Assembly (NCBI GenBank): GCA_024138015.1
Contig: JAMXBB010000008.1
Location: 2,503,115 to 2,567,114, forward strand
DNA from: Lumnitzera littorea
Lineage: Eukaryota; Streptophyta; Magnoliopsida; Myrtales; Combretaceae
Length of the DNA stretch: 64,000 nucleotides
Direction: 5' to 3'
Made by a program: the position numbers and the translations under genes. The notes below the pieces were generated by a model that was not told the DNA's origin, searched no databases, and was given only the letters and a program-made list of their open reading frames with translations. Of this stretch, positions 12,770-24,785 are shown in pieces. The stretch's first letter is position 1; each line of letters begins with the position of its first letter.

Positions 12770-13499
12770 CCCGCCTACTAAGGTTACTTTACATGTAGGA
12801 AAAGACAAAAATGTATTCTACAACTAGGTTACATAAGACATACTAAAAAGGATAAAAGAGACAAGGAATATTCAATGTGAAAAAGAAAGAATCATTTTGG
12901 AATACTATGTTAAAAGACATGTATCGCTTGGCATCTAGATGGGAGAAATATGGTATAAGGTAGGCGGAAACAGAATAACACTTGTGGTTAGGAGCCAACC
13001 TAATATGGACTAAGATAGGAACCAATTAATTCTTTTGAAGAGAAGTTAGCTTGATTTGAGGTCGGATGCTTGTGGTTAGATCGAAAGCTCGCCTTAGTTA
13101 CTCTTAGGCTATCTCTTAGGATAAAGCGTTGCTGTTGAACAAAGGTGGATCCAACGTATATAAGGATATGATAGTTAGGTCAACAGGAGATCAGCTTGGG
13201 GTACGAATCCCCATCTCAACTATGGCTTAGAGCTAATATTCTTTGAGCGAGTCCTTGAAGTCCTTTAACTTATGATGGGAATCATCCTTCGACTATATCC
13301 AAGTCGAGGCAAACCTTCCAGAAGCCAAGGCGTATCAATGCTTGTCGAGGCTGAACTGAAGCCAGAAGGACGAGAAGGAGGAAGATAAACACTCGGCATT
13401 AAGTCTGTTGTCAATTGAGGTGCCAATATACCATAAGACCGAGTACTTGAGACCAAAGAACCACCTGGCATAACACCAAGAGACTTGTGTCGACTAATT

Positions 13500-14260
13500 C
13501 TAGAACTCGGCAATTATGGGCTGACCTTTCTAGTATCTCAACCAAACACCGCAAGACTTCGAAGATTCCTTCTCGAACCAGTACATCTAACTATCGACCC
13601 CATCCAATTCGGATACTACTCCTTCCAAAACATGCTAAGTAACTATATGCCAACTTTCCTTGTTAAATGCACAGTTTTGTATTCTTATGTATGTTTTCCT
13701 TTATTTCATTAGGCCTAATTCTTTAAGGTTTAAGTCCTTATACATTATTTATAGTTTTGTTACTAGAGTTTAAGACTTGCTATAAATAGTAACATCTGTA
13801 AACATTAGAGATAGACATACATAAACGTCAATATACGAAATTAGATAAAAGAGTATATTTCTACTATTAGAGTCTTTTCCTTTTTGAGTAAGGCTAATCT
13901 TGAGCTAGCATTTGTTGGATTATCGAGCATAGATTAAGCTCTTTAATCTCTCCCGTGTTCTTATCGATCTTGACCTTGAGATTGTGGTGAATCCCTTCAT
14001 TTGAATCGGTTAGTGAGTTGCATCTAACTTTTATTTGAATTCAGAGCAACATTTAGTGTTCATGAGTTATATCAAATCATAGTTCGAGCTTGAACCCCTG
14101 ATTGTGTTTGTGTTTTGGTGCGTGATATCCATTCACATTCACTGTTGAAACTAACTATCTCACTTCCTGTCCATCAAACCCATTCGACCCATTTTAAGTT
14201 TTTCGAGATCTACTATCGTTTCTTCGATCCTTATCAACTTGGCTGTACATGATCAATCCG
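13500..14260 (+). mobile_element. LTR-like sequence in opposite orientation
   Basis: Contains TATAAATAG at 13781-13789 followed by an A-rich leader, as in LTR promoters. The orientation is plus, opposite to the surrounding gypsy element, so it is probably a separate insertion or solo LTR. Neither ends nor a target duplication could be fixed. Confidence 0.3.
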
Positions 14261-14261
14261 A

Positions 14262-15221
14262 GGGGTTGATTTCTATCATCTACTTAGGGGTTAGAAAGAT
14301 TTGTCCTCAAATCGAGAGTGGTCTGTACTCTTTCTTCTATGGCGCTTGTAAGGTCTTCTTCTATTGGTTAGTGAGAGATTAGATCAGATACATTGAAGTT
14401 GGAGAAAACTCCATAATCATTAAGCAACTCGATTTAGTAAGTATTACAGTTGATTTTCTTTAGGACCTCGAATGGACCATCAGCTTAAGGAGATAGCTTG
14501 TTCTATCTCAAGTGTAGGAATTGTTCTTAGCTGAGATGTATCCATACCAAGTCTCTTGGGTGGAACGAAATAGTTCGACGACTTCGACTACCAATTTCAT
14601 GCTGCCTTTGATTGAACTTGGCGATCTTCTTGGTTACAAATTGGTGTAGCTCATGTAATTCTTAGGCTTGGTCCACTCCAGATTGACTCTCTTCAGTAGC
14701 TACTAGGGTGCTGATCATATCTAGGGGAATGGTAGGGTTAAGGCTGTAAACGATCTCAAGTGAGGTCTTCTTAGTAGTGCTATGGACAGTTCGGTTATAT
14801 GTGAACTCCACGATTAGTAGGCACAAATCCCAATCCCACAAGTTTTTTCCCACAACAGCTCTAAGTAGATTGCCTAGGGTTTGGTTTACTACTTCAATTC
14901 GGCCACCAATCTAAGGGTAGTTATTAGAGCTGAATATAAGTTTAGTTCTAAGTCTTCTCCAAAGAGTCCTTTAAAAATAGCAAAAAAATTTTGTGTCCTA
15001 ATTAGAGACTATAGTTTTTGGTACTCCATATAGTTGGACAATCTCCTGTAAAAACATATTAGCAATATATAGAGCATCGTTAATTCAATGGCATAGAATG
15101 AAGAATGCCATCTTACCGAAGCAGTCCATAAAACAAAAATAGAATCTTTCCCTTTAGATGTCCGAGGTAACCTTAGGAAAAAGTCCATATTGAGATCAAC
15201 TTAAGGTAAGGTTAGTGTCGG
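14262..15221 (-). pseudogene. Gypsy integrase, catalytic and C-terminal part
   Basis: Minus-strand translation from 15221 gives LTLP, then VDLNMDFFLRLPRTSKGKDS (the MDFVxGLPRTxxGxDSI block) with one in-frame stop. The frame at 14662-14853 reads MGKNLWDWDLCLLIVEFTYN and HSTTKKTSLEIVYSLNP, the NWDxxLPxAEFAYN/SPFEIVYG block. The C-terminal SRFEDKSF-like tail lies near 14300. It continues the frame interrupted at 18073. Confidence 0.7.
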
Positions 15222-18068
15222 TGTTACGCCCCGAAGTCACAGATTCGCAACAGTCCCGCCGTGTAAACCATTCTATGATAGTAATTGGCCTCACAGTACT
15301 TATCATAGACATGATCTACACAAAGCGTCAACGACTCCTCGCATTGAAGTAAACAGTCCAATTAAGTGTTTAATTACAATTATAGTAATTATCACAAATT
15401 TTTAATAAACATACTTAATTATATGTAAAGTCCACATAACTTCCCAAGAAACTCTACATAAACATAACGGTTCACTAGTTTACATAACAATTATCAGTCT
15501 TTCATCCTCAAACTACAAAGGACACTCTAGCTATACATCCATTGCTAAGCAAATTGATCCTCATACCCCTGGCTTTAAAAGAACTAACCTTTAGATAATT
15601 GTAAGGCGGCATAATACTTGAAGCATTCAGAAATCAAGACCTACAAAAGGATCTATAAGGGTATGAGCAACTATAGTTCAGTAAATTGAATTGGAGACTT
15701 ATGAATGTATACAAACACAAACAAGATTATCAAGCAATTATTTTCATGCAATGCAACAAACAAGTGTCATCACACAACATAGTCTGGTCCATTGTGAAAT
15801 CAGAGAAATTTCACCCGCTCTAATCTAGGTTGAGGAGTTTTCATGTTATGTAACAACTCACTACCAAACTCAAGCTTGTGCAATAGAGACACTACTCCTC
15901 CCGCGACTACCTTCGAACCATTGACTTTACCCTCACCGCGACCTCCTCTCCTGTTACTTAGTTTGACTAAGGATGAAGAAGGGACCATTATGCAATCCTG
16001 CGCTATCGAAGGGGTCGGTATTTGGTTGGAGAATCCTAATGATCCCCTAACGGGTTGCAATGCATGACATTTTAGGTCATTAGAGTTGAATAAGATTAAA
16101 TTTCATTTAGGGTGTTCAAACAATTTCACACCAATCCAATCATAACACAAAATCAATCATATTACAAATTCAGCACGAATTCAGATACATCAAACACATG
16201 CGTAAGTAATAACCCAACTTACTTAGAATTTCTCAGTCGCCCAATCACTTAATTGCAAGCCGATTCATCTCTAGGTATCCTATAATATAAATAGGTCTTT
16301 TTGGTACTTATATTTTAAGGATTCATATTCTAAATTATAATATAACTCATTTTTTTCCATGTATACCTATTATGTACTAATAATTCATTCTACCCTATTT
16401 CGGTGTTCGGTTCCTAAATTAGATTCTAGTTTTGATTTTGGAATTTTAAATATGCTCGAATCCTAATGTGAAATTAATCACATTAAGCTCAAGTATTCTA
16501 ATATCCTATTGGGTTTTAATTTAGTATTCTAAACTATTCAATATACGCTAATCTTAATTGGGGTACCGGATTTATTCTCGATGTGAGAAAATCTTATATT
16601 TTTATACTATTACCTAAAATTAAATTTTGTTTCAGATTTAGTATATTTTGATTTTTATTATTATATTATCTAAATAACCCTAATTTTTCATATTTATTAA
16701 ATTTCTAATTCCACATATTTCTAATTTCCTACAATTACTACCTAATTCCTAAATTAATTACACTTAATACTCCAAAGGCTAAGATTAGGTTTCCACATCA
16801 GAGATTAACATCCCTAACCATCTAATTACTATATAAATCGGTAATTAATGTCTTGATCACCTAATTAACCCAAAATTACCCAATTTTTCCATCATTTTAG
16901 GGTTAAAAATTTATTTAAAAATTTTGAAAATTAAATTTAAAAAAATGACTTCATAGCACTGTTCTATATCACTTAAGTATTGTACAGAAAAAATTTGAGC
17001 TCTAAATTACACTCTTAAGCCTATTTGTTTCTAGTTCTAACATGATCGGTTATGCTTAATTTCTTAAGAACCCTATATTTTCAGATATGATTACACTTAA
17101 TCGCTATTTTTTCCTAAATCTACATACAATAAAACCTCATAATAATAAATTTCATAATTTTCTAAGAAAAATAAATAATTTTAAGAAATTATATAAAATC
17201 GGAGCAAATAAAGGACTCACCCGGTTCGATGTCTTTTGGGCTTCCAACACCGGTCCAAGTATGTCAGCCGGTCTAGACGATAGGTCTGGAGTAGGGTAGT
17301 GGTGGTGGTTCGATCCCAGGTGGTGGTGGCATAGGGGTTTAGCTAGTTAGCTCCTACTACACAGATTTCCTTCTTTTTTTTACCCTAATTTTTCTCTTGA
17401 ATTTTCAATGCTCTCTATTTTTCTCTAATTTCTAACTGTCTAAAAGAGCTCTGTAAATTTTTCCCCTATTTATAAAGCTTTGTGGCAATTAATGTGCATT
17501 TAATTAGACAAGACATTGCTCAAATCTCTTAATTTTTGCCTTTTGTGTTGCTTGATTTTGATTGGGAAATTTTTATTCTTTACTTCCTGACTTGCCATGA
17601 CCACATTCACTTCATTCCTAATTCCTTTGATTTTTTTTTCTGATTTTTTCTTAATTAATTAATAATTTTCTTTAATTATTTAATAAGTTTTTAGACAATT
17701 TAAGAAATTTCGCGTATTTTTATCTATACGTAAATATATGTAGGGTGCATGTGAACATTTCTAATTATTATTTAGATCATTTTATAATTTTTAGTATACA
17801 TATAATTTATCTCTAGTAATTTATTAATTATTAGATTATATTTTTCGCATTTTCGATAATTAACAATTATTATACTTAAAATTTAAAAATTTTATAGTCT
17901 CCTCTTTTATTACTTATTTTTCTAAATTCAAGTTTATGGGATCGTTTTTACTAATTTTTCTATCCATAGTTTATAATTTAGATTTGATCGGATCTTTTAA
18001 TCGATCGCCCTAAACTTTGTGTTCTAAGTTCAATCCTACGGTCACTTAGCTTAACTTTAGGGCTTACA
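15222..18068 (+). mobile_element. Solo LTR inserted in the gypsy integrase
   Basis: Begins TGTTACGCCCCGAAG and ends TTTAGGGCTTACA, so it has TG...CA termini with imperfect inverted ends. It is flanked by GTCGG (15217-15221) and GTCAG (18069-18073), 4/5 identical, as expected for a 5-bp target duplication. The host integrase frame is continuous if the insert is ignored. No gag-pol is present in the 2847 bp, so it is a solo LTR. The CCCCGAA-type start and large size suggest a Tekay/Del-like gypsy LTR; orientation is inferred from that start. Short frames inside it (for example 15800-16067) are not genes. Confidence 0.7.
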
Positions 18069-18073
18069 GTCAG

Positions 18074-18360
18074 CAGAGGTATGTACTCTCCATGGGGTTC
18101 TCTCTTCCCTTTAGCACACTTATACACTTCACAACTACCAACTATGTTGTGGACATTCTTAGCCAAACCTGGTTATTAGAAGTTTTCTTTAATATATTGG
18201 CTATCTTAACCTCCCCAAAGTGGCCTAAAAGTCCATTGCCATGAGCTTTCCTAACCAATAGCTCATGCATGGAACAATTTGGAATACATAGCCTATGGTC
18301 CTTGAATAGGTAGTTGTTCTTTAGATAATGTCTTCCAATTACTACCCCTTTTTAGCATTA
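18074..18360 (-). pseudogene. Gypsy integrase zinc-binding region
   Basis: The minus-strand frame reads MAKNVHNIVGSCEVYKCAKG and PHGEYIPLLT, matching the VxxxVxxCxxCQxxKxxxxPxGLxxPLPVP block of the HHCC domain. The frame runs into the solo LTR directly after PLLT. Confidence 0.7.
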
Positions 18361-18479
18361 TTCAATGACGAGACCAAAGTGAGGGTCAGCAACATACTGC
18401 TCAGTGATGAGTGAGAATCCTAATAATTTTGTCTATAAAGTGGTCAGTAAAGTTTGTCATTGTGACAGAGCATCAGTGA

Positions 18480-19080
18480 TCGTATTTGCATTTCCTTTCT
18501 TGTATCAAATGACGTACGAGAACCCTTTCATAAACTCCAACCACTTAGCCAGTCTGTTGGAGAGTTTGTGCTGACTCTTAAGAAGCTTCAATGAATTATG
18601 AGTAGTGTAGCTAATAAACTCTCATGGTAGTAGATAATGTTGCCAACAGCGAGGGCTTGGAAAAGGGAGTATAACTCCTTCTCGTATATAAAATAGTTCA
18701 AGGCAAGGCCACTAAGTTTCTCATTGTGATAAGCGACTAGTTGTTGCTCTTACATCTGGACAGCACCAATTCCAACCTCTGATGCATTACATTTTAATTT
18801 AAAGGGCTTATCAAAATCTGGTAGTGATAAGACAGGTGCCAAGGTGAGCTTCTCTTTGATTTCTCTAAAGCTTTATTTAGCTCCGTTGTTCCACCTAAAT
18901 CCTTTATTCTTCTTAGTCAACTTGGTTAATGGGGCGACTATTATGCTAAAGTCCTTAATAAATCACTTATAGAAAGAAGTTAAGTCATGGAAACTTCAGA
19001 CCTCAGTGATATTCTTCAACGTTGGCCATTCTAAAACAACTTGGCTTTTCTCCTCATTTGCTTGGATTCCTCCCCCTAAC
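18480..19080 (-). pseudogene. Gypsy RNase H domain remnant
   Basis: The minus strand gives KPFKLKCNASEVGIGAVQM, then EQQLVAYHNEKLSGLALNY and YEKELYSLFQAL, the ECDASxxGxGAVLxQ...AYxSxKL...YxxYxKExxAxxxA pattern of gypsy RNase H. One or more stops interrupt it. Confidence 0.7.
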
Positions 19081-19099
19081 ACTACAAACCCTAGGAATA

Positions 19100-19700
19100 T
19101 TACTTCTCTCTAGCAGAACATGCATTTCTTTATATTCCCATACAACTTCTCGATTTGCAAAATGTTAAATACTTCACAAAGATGTTGAACATGGTTGTTC
19201 AAGTCAGTACTGTATACTGATATATCATCAAAGTACATGACCACACATCTTCTAATTAGGGGCCACATTACATGGTCCATTAATCTCATGAATGTGCTTA
19301 GCACATTGTTAAGCCTGAATGGTATAACCAACCATTCATAGAGTCTGTACTTAGTCTTAAAGGTAGTCTTCCATTCATCGTTCGGCCTCATGCGAATTTG
19401 GTAGTAACTACTCCGTAGATCAATTTTTGAAATATTTTGGCGCTATGAAGCTCATCTAACATATCATCGAGCCTCAGTATCATGTATCTATACTTAATAG
19501 TGATTCGGTTGATTGCCTGGCTGTTAATGCATATGCGCCATGAACAAGCTTTCTTCGAAATGAGTAAAGCTGGTACAGCACAAGAGCTCATGCTCTCTCT
19601 GACGTATCCTCGCTCCATGAGTTTGTCCACCTGCATTTTCAGCTTGGCAGTCTGCTCAGGGTTCATCTTGTATGCTAGTTGGTTTAGTAAGGTGATGCTT
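19100..19700 (-). pseudogene. Gypsy reverse transcriptase domain
   Basis: Two open frames in different phases. One (19388-19666) has MERGYVRESMSSCAVPALL and WRICINSQAINRITIKYRY. The other (19110-19391) has MRPNDEWKTTFKTKYRLYEW, VIPFRLNN and VVMYFDDISVYS. The YFDD catalytic motif is intact. A frameshift near 19390-19420 separates the halves (KIDLxSGYHQIR / MRPNDEWKT), and the second N in RLNN replaces A of the usual GLxNA. Confidence 0.8.
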
Positions 19701-19947
19701 AGCTGTAAATCAATACAACGCTTTATGCTTCAAACTGGTGGCATTCCTTTAGGCAATTCTTTTGGAAATAGGTTAGAAAACTTATTTAGCAAGCTTCAGA
19801 TCTCTTTTGGGACATCCTGTAATTCCTTCATCTCTAGCAATTTCCTAACTAACAAGAACATCGGAACATCGGCTCATCAGCCTTCTTCGTAGATCGAAGC
19901 TCTCTTCAGCTTATAACTAAAGTCTTCTTTTTATTAGTTTGGGTGAG

Positions 19948-20450
19948 CTAGTTAAGGGTTTCATTTACTTGGGACGGGGTCATGGGTTGAAACACAATCT
20001 TCCTTCCATCTTTAACTAAGGCATAGGTGTTCTTATTCCCATTATAAGTGACATGTCGGTTGAACAACCAAGGTCGTCCAAGCAGTAAATGTGAAGCTCC
20101 CATGGAGACAACATCGCACACTACTTCGTCTCTGTATACATTCCCAACATTAAATGGTATGGTCACTTATTCAATTACATATAAAGCACCCTTATCATGA
20201 AGCCAATGCAGCTTATAAGGTCAAGGATGCTTTGAGGTTAGCAGGCCTAACCTCTGCATAAAGGATTGCGCAACTACATTAGTACAACTTCCTTCATCTA
20301 CTATGATCATGCATAATTAGCCTTTGATTGTACACTTGTTATGAAATAAATTCTCCCTCTAGTCCTCTTCAGAGTTCAGCAAGGAACTTAGTACTCGTCT
20401 CAAGATTAAGGTCATCACTTCTCCTTGATCGACATAAACACAAGTCTCCT
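19948..20450 (-). pseudogene. Gypsy protease C-terminal region
   Basis: The frame 19948-20166 contains VVCDVVSMGASHLLLGRPWL, FNRHVTYNGNKNTY and DGRKIVFQPM, matching the ILLGRPWQFDRxVxHDGxxNTYxF block that follows the retropepsin in plant chromoviruses. Confidence 0.7.
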
Positions 20451-20559
20451 CTTTCTCTTTAGCCTCGGGTTTTCCAACATCTTCTTTCTCGAGCTCGCTC
20501 TCGTCGGTGCTATCCACTACATCTCCTTAGAGCACCATGACGCATCAGTTCGAATACTC

Positions 20560-21720
20560 AGTGGCTACATGTCTAAAGCCCAAGCATTTACATTACTTTA
20601 CCTTACTAGTCTTCCATTCGAAGGTTTGCCCTTTCTCATATATCCTTTAGGTCGGCTTATTCTCGGCTTGGCCTAGATGATTGCCTAACCCTACTAGTTT
20701 GCTTGACTGTCTTTAGATTGGTCATTCCTATCCTCAGCCTTAATTGGCCCCTTTGACTCAGCTCGATCAGATCTCTTGCGAGAATGTTGACCCAAGTCGA
20801 CTCAGAACACTTCTTTCCTACCTTTTGACTCTTTGCGTTATCTTGATGACCTCTTCTAATATATAAAACCTTTATACCTCCACGACATTGCGAATCTCAT
20901 ACTTAAGCCCATAAATGAACCTCGATACTGTATGAGCCTCTAGTTCTTCCACATTGGCTCGGATCATTAACAGCTGAAACTTTATTACGTAGTCATCAAT
21001 AGATTGGCTTCCTTGTCAAAGCTCCTCCAACTTTGCAAACCTATTTTGTAGGTAAGTCTCGGGCACAAATCTTCGTCTTAGTAGCCTTTTCATCTCATCC
21101 TAGGTCTTAACACCTCATCTTCCATCTTTTGCTTTGGCGGTATTCAAATTCTTCCGCCACATGGTGGCATACTTAATAAACTCTAATGCAGTAAGTTGGA
21201 CCTTGATGGTATCTTCATACTCATAACATTTAAATACTTTCTCAACCTTTTCTTCTTACTCCGAGTATTAATCTGCATCTCCACTTCCACCAAAGAGTGG
21301 GATTCACACCTTGACATTGTTTAGTCCTTAAGGGACTCGGTGTCTTCGTTCTTACGCTTGGTAATAATCCACTTCTTCTTTACCAACCTCTTCAACATCC
21401 TTCTCCCCATCATCTTCTCCAATCTCCTTCAACTCCAGTCTTCGTCTAGCAGCTCTATTTGTTACTCCTCTAGCTTGTAGTATCGAATTGGGCAATTGGT
21501 TGGATTGCCTTGGCCATAGTATCTCTCAAGGGCGTCTTCTTGTATGTTTTGCTACTATACACCTTGGGGTGGTTGTTTGTTAACTTGCATTGCAGTGACT
21601 AGACTTTCAACAAGGTTTGTGAGTCTGTCAAGTTTATCGTTAGCTAACCATGGGGTGTTACCACCATTATGACCATGACCAGCTTGAGCACCGCTACTTT
21701 AGTCACCAATAATTTTTTGA
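20560..21720 (-). pseudogene. Gypsy gag region with decayed zinc knuckle
   Basis: Minus strand near 20560-20620 gives CKCLGFRHVATEYSN followed by CVMVL, a CX2CX4HX4C knuckle in which the last Cys is Tyr and the first lies by a stop. The region to 21720 has weak gag-like codon structure and many stops. Confidence 0.5.
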
Positions 21721-21972
21721 ACACTTGAATTTGATATGGTATAGTATTGCTTAAACGAATTAACAACTTGCAAACAACCTTGATACATGATAGTCACTCA
21801 AATGGAATAGAAACAAACCCGCTCTATTTTCGTAATAGGAAACGGAGTAACAATAAAATTACTCTTATTGTCACACCAATATATTGTAGTAGCTACGGAA
21901 GGAACACAACTGCTACTAGTAGTAAAGTAAACTAAAACTTTACTGCAATTTCGCATACTCCCTTGTAGAACC

Positions 21973-21985
21973 TACTTTGATACCA
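21973..21985 (-). other. tRNA primer-binding site of the gypsy element
   Basis: The minus strand reads TGGTATCAAAGTA, close to the initiator-Met tRNA complement TGGTATCAGAGC. It lies seven bases inside the LTR end (21993), which fixes the element's orientation. Confidence 0.7.
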
Positions 21986-21992
21986 GCAAATC

Positions 21993-22241
21993 TGATGCGT
22001 CTCCAAGATCGAACATATGGAAAGGCACCACAACGAAGTAAGGAAAAGGTTAGCAAAGTTTGAGCAGCTATCGAATGTATATGATGCACCACTTGATCTT
22101 ACTCGGCCTATAATCCATTGGATATGACGCACCGATCCGAACTAAAGGATTACTCACCACAACTCCTTACTAAAGGAAATACATAAGAGTAAAGAAATAA
22201 TTTCTATGTTGAAGAGATGATTTTTGCATATAAGAAAGTGG
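21993..22241 (-). repeat. 5' LTR segment of the gypsy element, truncated
   Basis: About 249 bases matching 12466-12755. Similarity to the left copy stops just before the position of the left copy's TATA box, so the promoter-bearing part of this LTR is absent or unrecognisable. Confidence 0.65.
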
Positions 22242-22387
22242 GTGAAACTATAAAGTCTAGAAGAGTGTTTATGCATAACAAAGGTAGCCAACACAAAATT
22301 CATGTTTTGTACACAATATATTAAACAAAGTTCAAGAGAATTGCATAATAATGATCTTGTTATAGGATATGGTGGTAAGGGTTAAAC

Positions 22388-22706
22388 ATTATCAGGAAGA
22401 ATTATGAAGAAGGGGATCAACATTTAGGTATAAGTTTAAATAGGGAATTAATGTTTCAAAAAATTTAAATAAGGGATCAACGTTTTATAAAGTGATTCAA
22501 ATAAGGGATTCATAATAAACAATCAATAAAATTATTTAAATCACGTTATGAAATTTTAATCCTTTATTTTAACTTTTTGAAACATTGATAATTTATTTGA
22601 ACCATTTTATGAAACGTTAATTGTTTATTTAAACTTTTTAAAATGTTGATTCTCTATTTAAACTTACTTTCAAACGTTGATCTCCTTTGATGTAATTCTC
22701 TTGACA
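22388..22706. mobile_element. Foldback MITE with ~120-bp inverted arms
   Basis: The left arm (GGATCAAC..., AAGTTTAAATAGGGAAT, AAATAAGGGATCAACG) is found again in reverse complement in the right arm (GAGATCAACG..., AAGTTTAAATAGAGAAT). The arms cover nearly the whole element, so a single-strand copy would fold into a hairpin. Edges are given to about 5 bases. Confidence 0.65.
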
Positions 22707-24443
22707 CTATCATAATATTTGAATATACAATTAGAAAAAAGAGTTATGTTATGGAATGTCCCATAGACACTTAGTTAAAGGTTTTAGGAAAAGAAATCTT
22801 TTACATTTTGTAGTTGATTATATATTCTAAGTATGAAAATGAAAAAGTTACTTTTCTTTGCCACTAAATATATACAAATATAGATGAATAAGTAACTTTA
22901 TTTGAAACTTTAAACGCACTATGCCCTACATGAGATTAAGCTTTAGGTATGTATTAAAGCTTAGAGAATAAGTTCATTTCCCATTTTCTAGTACCTACAT
23001 CCATATTATAGGACGTAAAGTATTATCATTTTATATCTTACATCCATCTTGAAATTTATATTTTATGGCATACAAGGAATGAGTTCTAGAAAACCATATA
23101 CCTACATCATAAAAATTCTAATTCATAGCATGGGTTAAAAGAAATTTGATACTTTTAACTCAACAAATAATCAAAGCCCAACTAATTTGCTCAATATAAA
23201 AAGTAAAATTCTTTAAATATATTTCAACACTCGTATCTTTATTGGCCTCTCATTTTCTTCCAAAGTTAGTATTATGATATTTTTTCAAAAAAATTTTGAT
23301 AGCATTCTTTAATAAATTGTTTAGAGATGTAGTATCATGTTTACAATGTATGTCTTCACAATAAACATGTGGTTGAAAACTAAATTATTAAATTGTTGGA
23401 TATAACTAGGTTGATGAATCCTAGTTACAAATATGCAAAAAGATCAACAAGCTATTGAACAATTTACTTAGAAATTTTATATTGTAGAAATATAATAAAA
23501 AAAGTTTAGATGTTCGAGAGTGATTCTTGTGTGTCACAAAGTGGGCTTCATTACCAAAATTTGAGAATTTATATCTAATGGGTCGTTTGGCGTGTGGGAA
23601 TTAACTTGGAGTTAGATGGTACTTTCTTGCTTTTGGTTTTCATTTTCTTTTCCATTTTTGTAAGCATTTTAAAAGTTGGAATCATATTTTAGTATAAGGA
23701 GGAAGCAAATTTTACCTTTGAAAGGGAGAAATCAATTCCATTCTATTTTATTAATAGAAATTTCTATATAATATATATTTGTTTTATGTAAGAATTAAGA
23801 GCATTTCTACAAATAATATTATAACACATGAATAAATATAATGATTCCACAGTGTTCTAAAAAATGGGAATAGATTTGTCCTCTTGTTTTCCATCATATT
23901 CCGTTGCATTCTAATCAATTTTTATTTCAATTCATTTTTATATACCAAAAATAATAAAAAAAATATAATGGAGTTGCTACAGAAAATGGGTATTAGTGCA
24001 ATAGGTAAAGGAAAGTGGGCTTATCTCGAATGGGCCGAGCCGAGGTCCCAAGGAACGAGTGAAAAAGAAAAATGAAAATCCTGTGTACCGTGCCGCACAT
24101 TTCACTATGCTCCGTCTCCGTCGAATGCCATAATCCCTATTTTCTATTTCTTACCTTTTCCCAACAAACACACCCCGGGAGGGGAGGGCGGGAGGGAGAG
24201 AGAGAGAGAGAGTGTTTAATTTTCATCAACCAAAAAACCAACATTAAGTTACGATGGACGCTTTAAAATAATTTCATTAATTATTCAATAATCAATCATC
24301 ATTAATTATTCCCTTTCATCATCATTACACACAAATAAATAAAAATTAATTAGAAAAAAGAGAAAAAAAAAAAACGAAATCTCTCCCTATAGAGCAGGTT
24401 AGAGGGGAGGGAGAGGAGAGAGAAAGAGAAGGGGTTTCGCACG
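22707..24443. other. Intergenic DNA upstream of the genic block
   Basis: AT-rich to about 24.0 kb, with a MITE-like start (GGGTCGTTTGGCGTG) near 23580 whose partner end was not found. From about 24.0 kb the base composition becomes more GC-rich, with a GA microsatellite at 24195-24212 and purine-rich leader sequence at 24355-24440, as is common around plant transcription starts. Confidence 0.5.
24195..24212. repeat. (GA)n microsatellite
   Basis: About nine GA units directly after a G-rich stretch, upstream of the first gene. Confidence 0.9.
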
Positions 24444-24785
24444 GTGATGGTATTGGCCACACCACGAATACGATACTCCAGGGGCAAAACTGTAATTGTA
24501 CACCCATCGGCGAGCCTCCATTGTTTAATGCTCCTCTTCACCACCGGCGTTGGTGGCGGATACAGCGGAGACCGAGGTGGCGGAAGTAGTGGATGGATCC
24601 TGTTGGGTGAGGCTAGCGGAATCGGAGGCGGAGGATCATCATCCGGTAGTAGTAGGTCCATCCTCGGCGGTGGCGGCGGAGGGTTTTGGTCGTCGGCGGT
24701 ACCTTCCAATGCCGGAATAGCTATCGCCGTGACGGCCATGGCTGGGATCGCCTTGGCCGCCACCTTCGTCTACTCTCATAGGTAA
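24444..24785 (+). CDS. Small putative membrane protein (113 aa)
   Basis: A single open frame of 113 codons in a locally GC-rich block. Residues ~1-33 are basic and hydrophobic (TPRIRYSRGKTVIVHPSASL). The middle (~34-85) is very rich in Gly and Ser. Residues ~89-109 (NAGIAIAVTAMAGIALAATF) are a clear transmembrane helix, ending in a short basic tail (VYSHR). I do not recognise a named family, though small Gly/Ser-rich plant proteins with a C-terminal helix exist. The stop lies 186 bp before the ATG of the TBC gene on the same strand, so it could alternatively be an upstream ORF in that gene's leader. The antisense Pro-rich frame over the same bases is taken as a shadow. Confidence 0.45.
   Translation: MMVLATPRIRYSRGKTVIVHPSASLHCLMLLFTTGVGGGYSGDRGGGSSGWILLGEASGIGGGGSSSGSSRSILGGGGGGFWSSAVPSNAGIAIAVTAMAGIALAATFVYSHR

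Larger units (their letters stand above)
12466..22241 (-). mobile_element. Degenerate Ty3/gypsy (chromovirus-type) retrotransposon
   Basis: Minus-strand element. LTR-related sequence at 21993-22241 (5' LTR, truncated) is repeated at 12466-12755 (3' LTR). Next to the 5' LTR is a primer-binding site. The order gag, protease, RT, RNase H, integrase follows from about 21.7 kb down to 14.3 kb. The integrase is interrupted by a solo LTR (15222-18068). Protease and gag zinc-knuckle sequences (LLGRPW; KCLGF.HVA) resemble plant chromoviruses of the Tekay/Reina/CRM group. Stops and frameshifts occur throughout, so the element is dead. Confidence 0.75.

Noticed and set aside
15800..16067. Overlapping frames of 74-86 codons on both strands
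   Set aside because: They lie in the solo LTR and have no recognisable protein features.
24350..24763. 137-codon minus-strand Pro-rich frame
   Set aside because: Antisense of the Gly-rich plus-strand frame; Gly codons read backward give Pro. The plus frame has a better helix and context.
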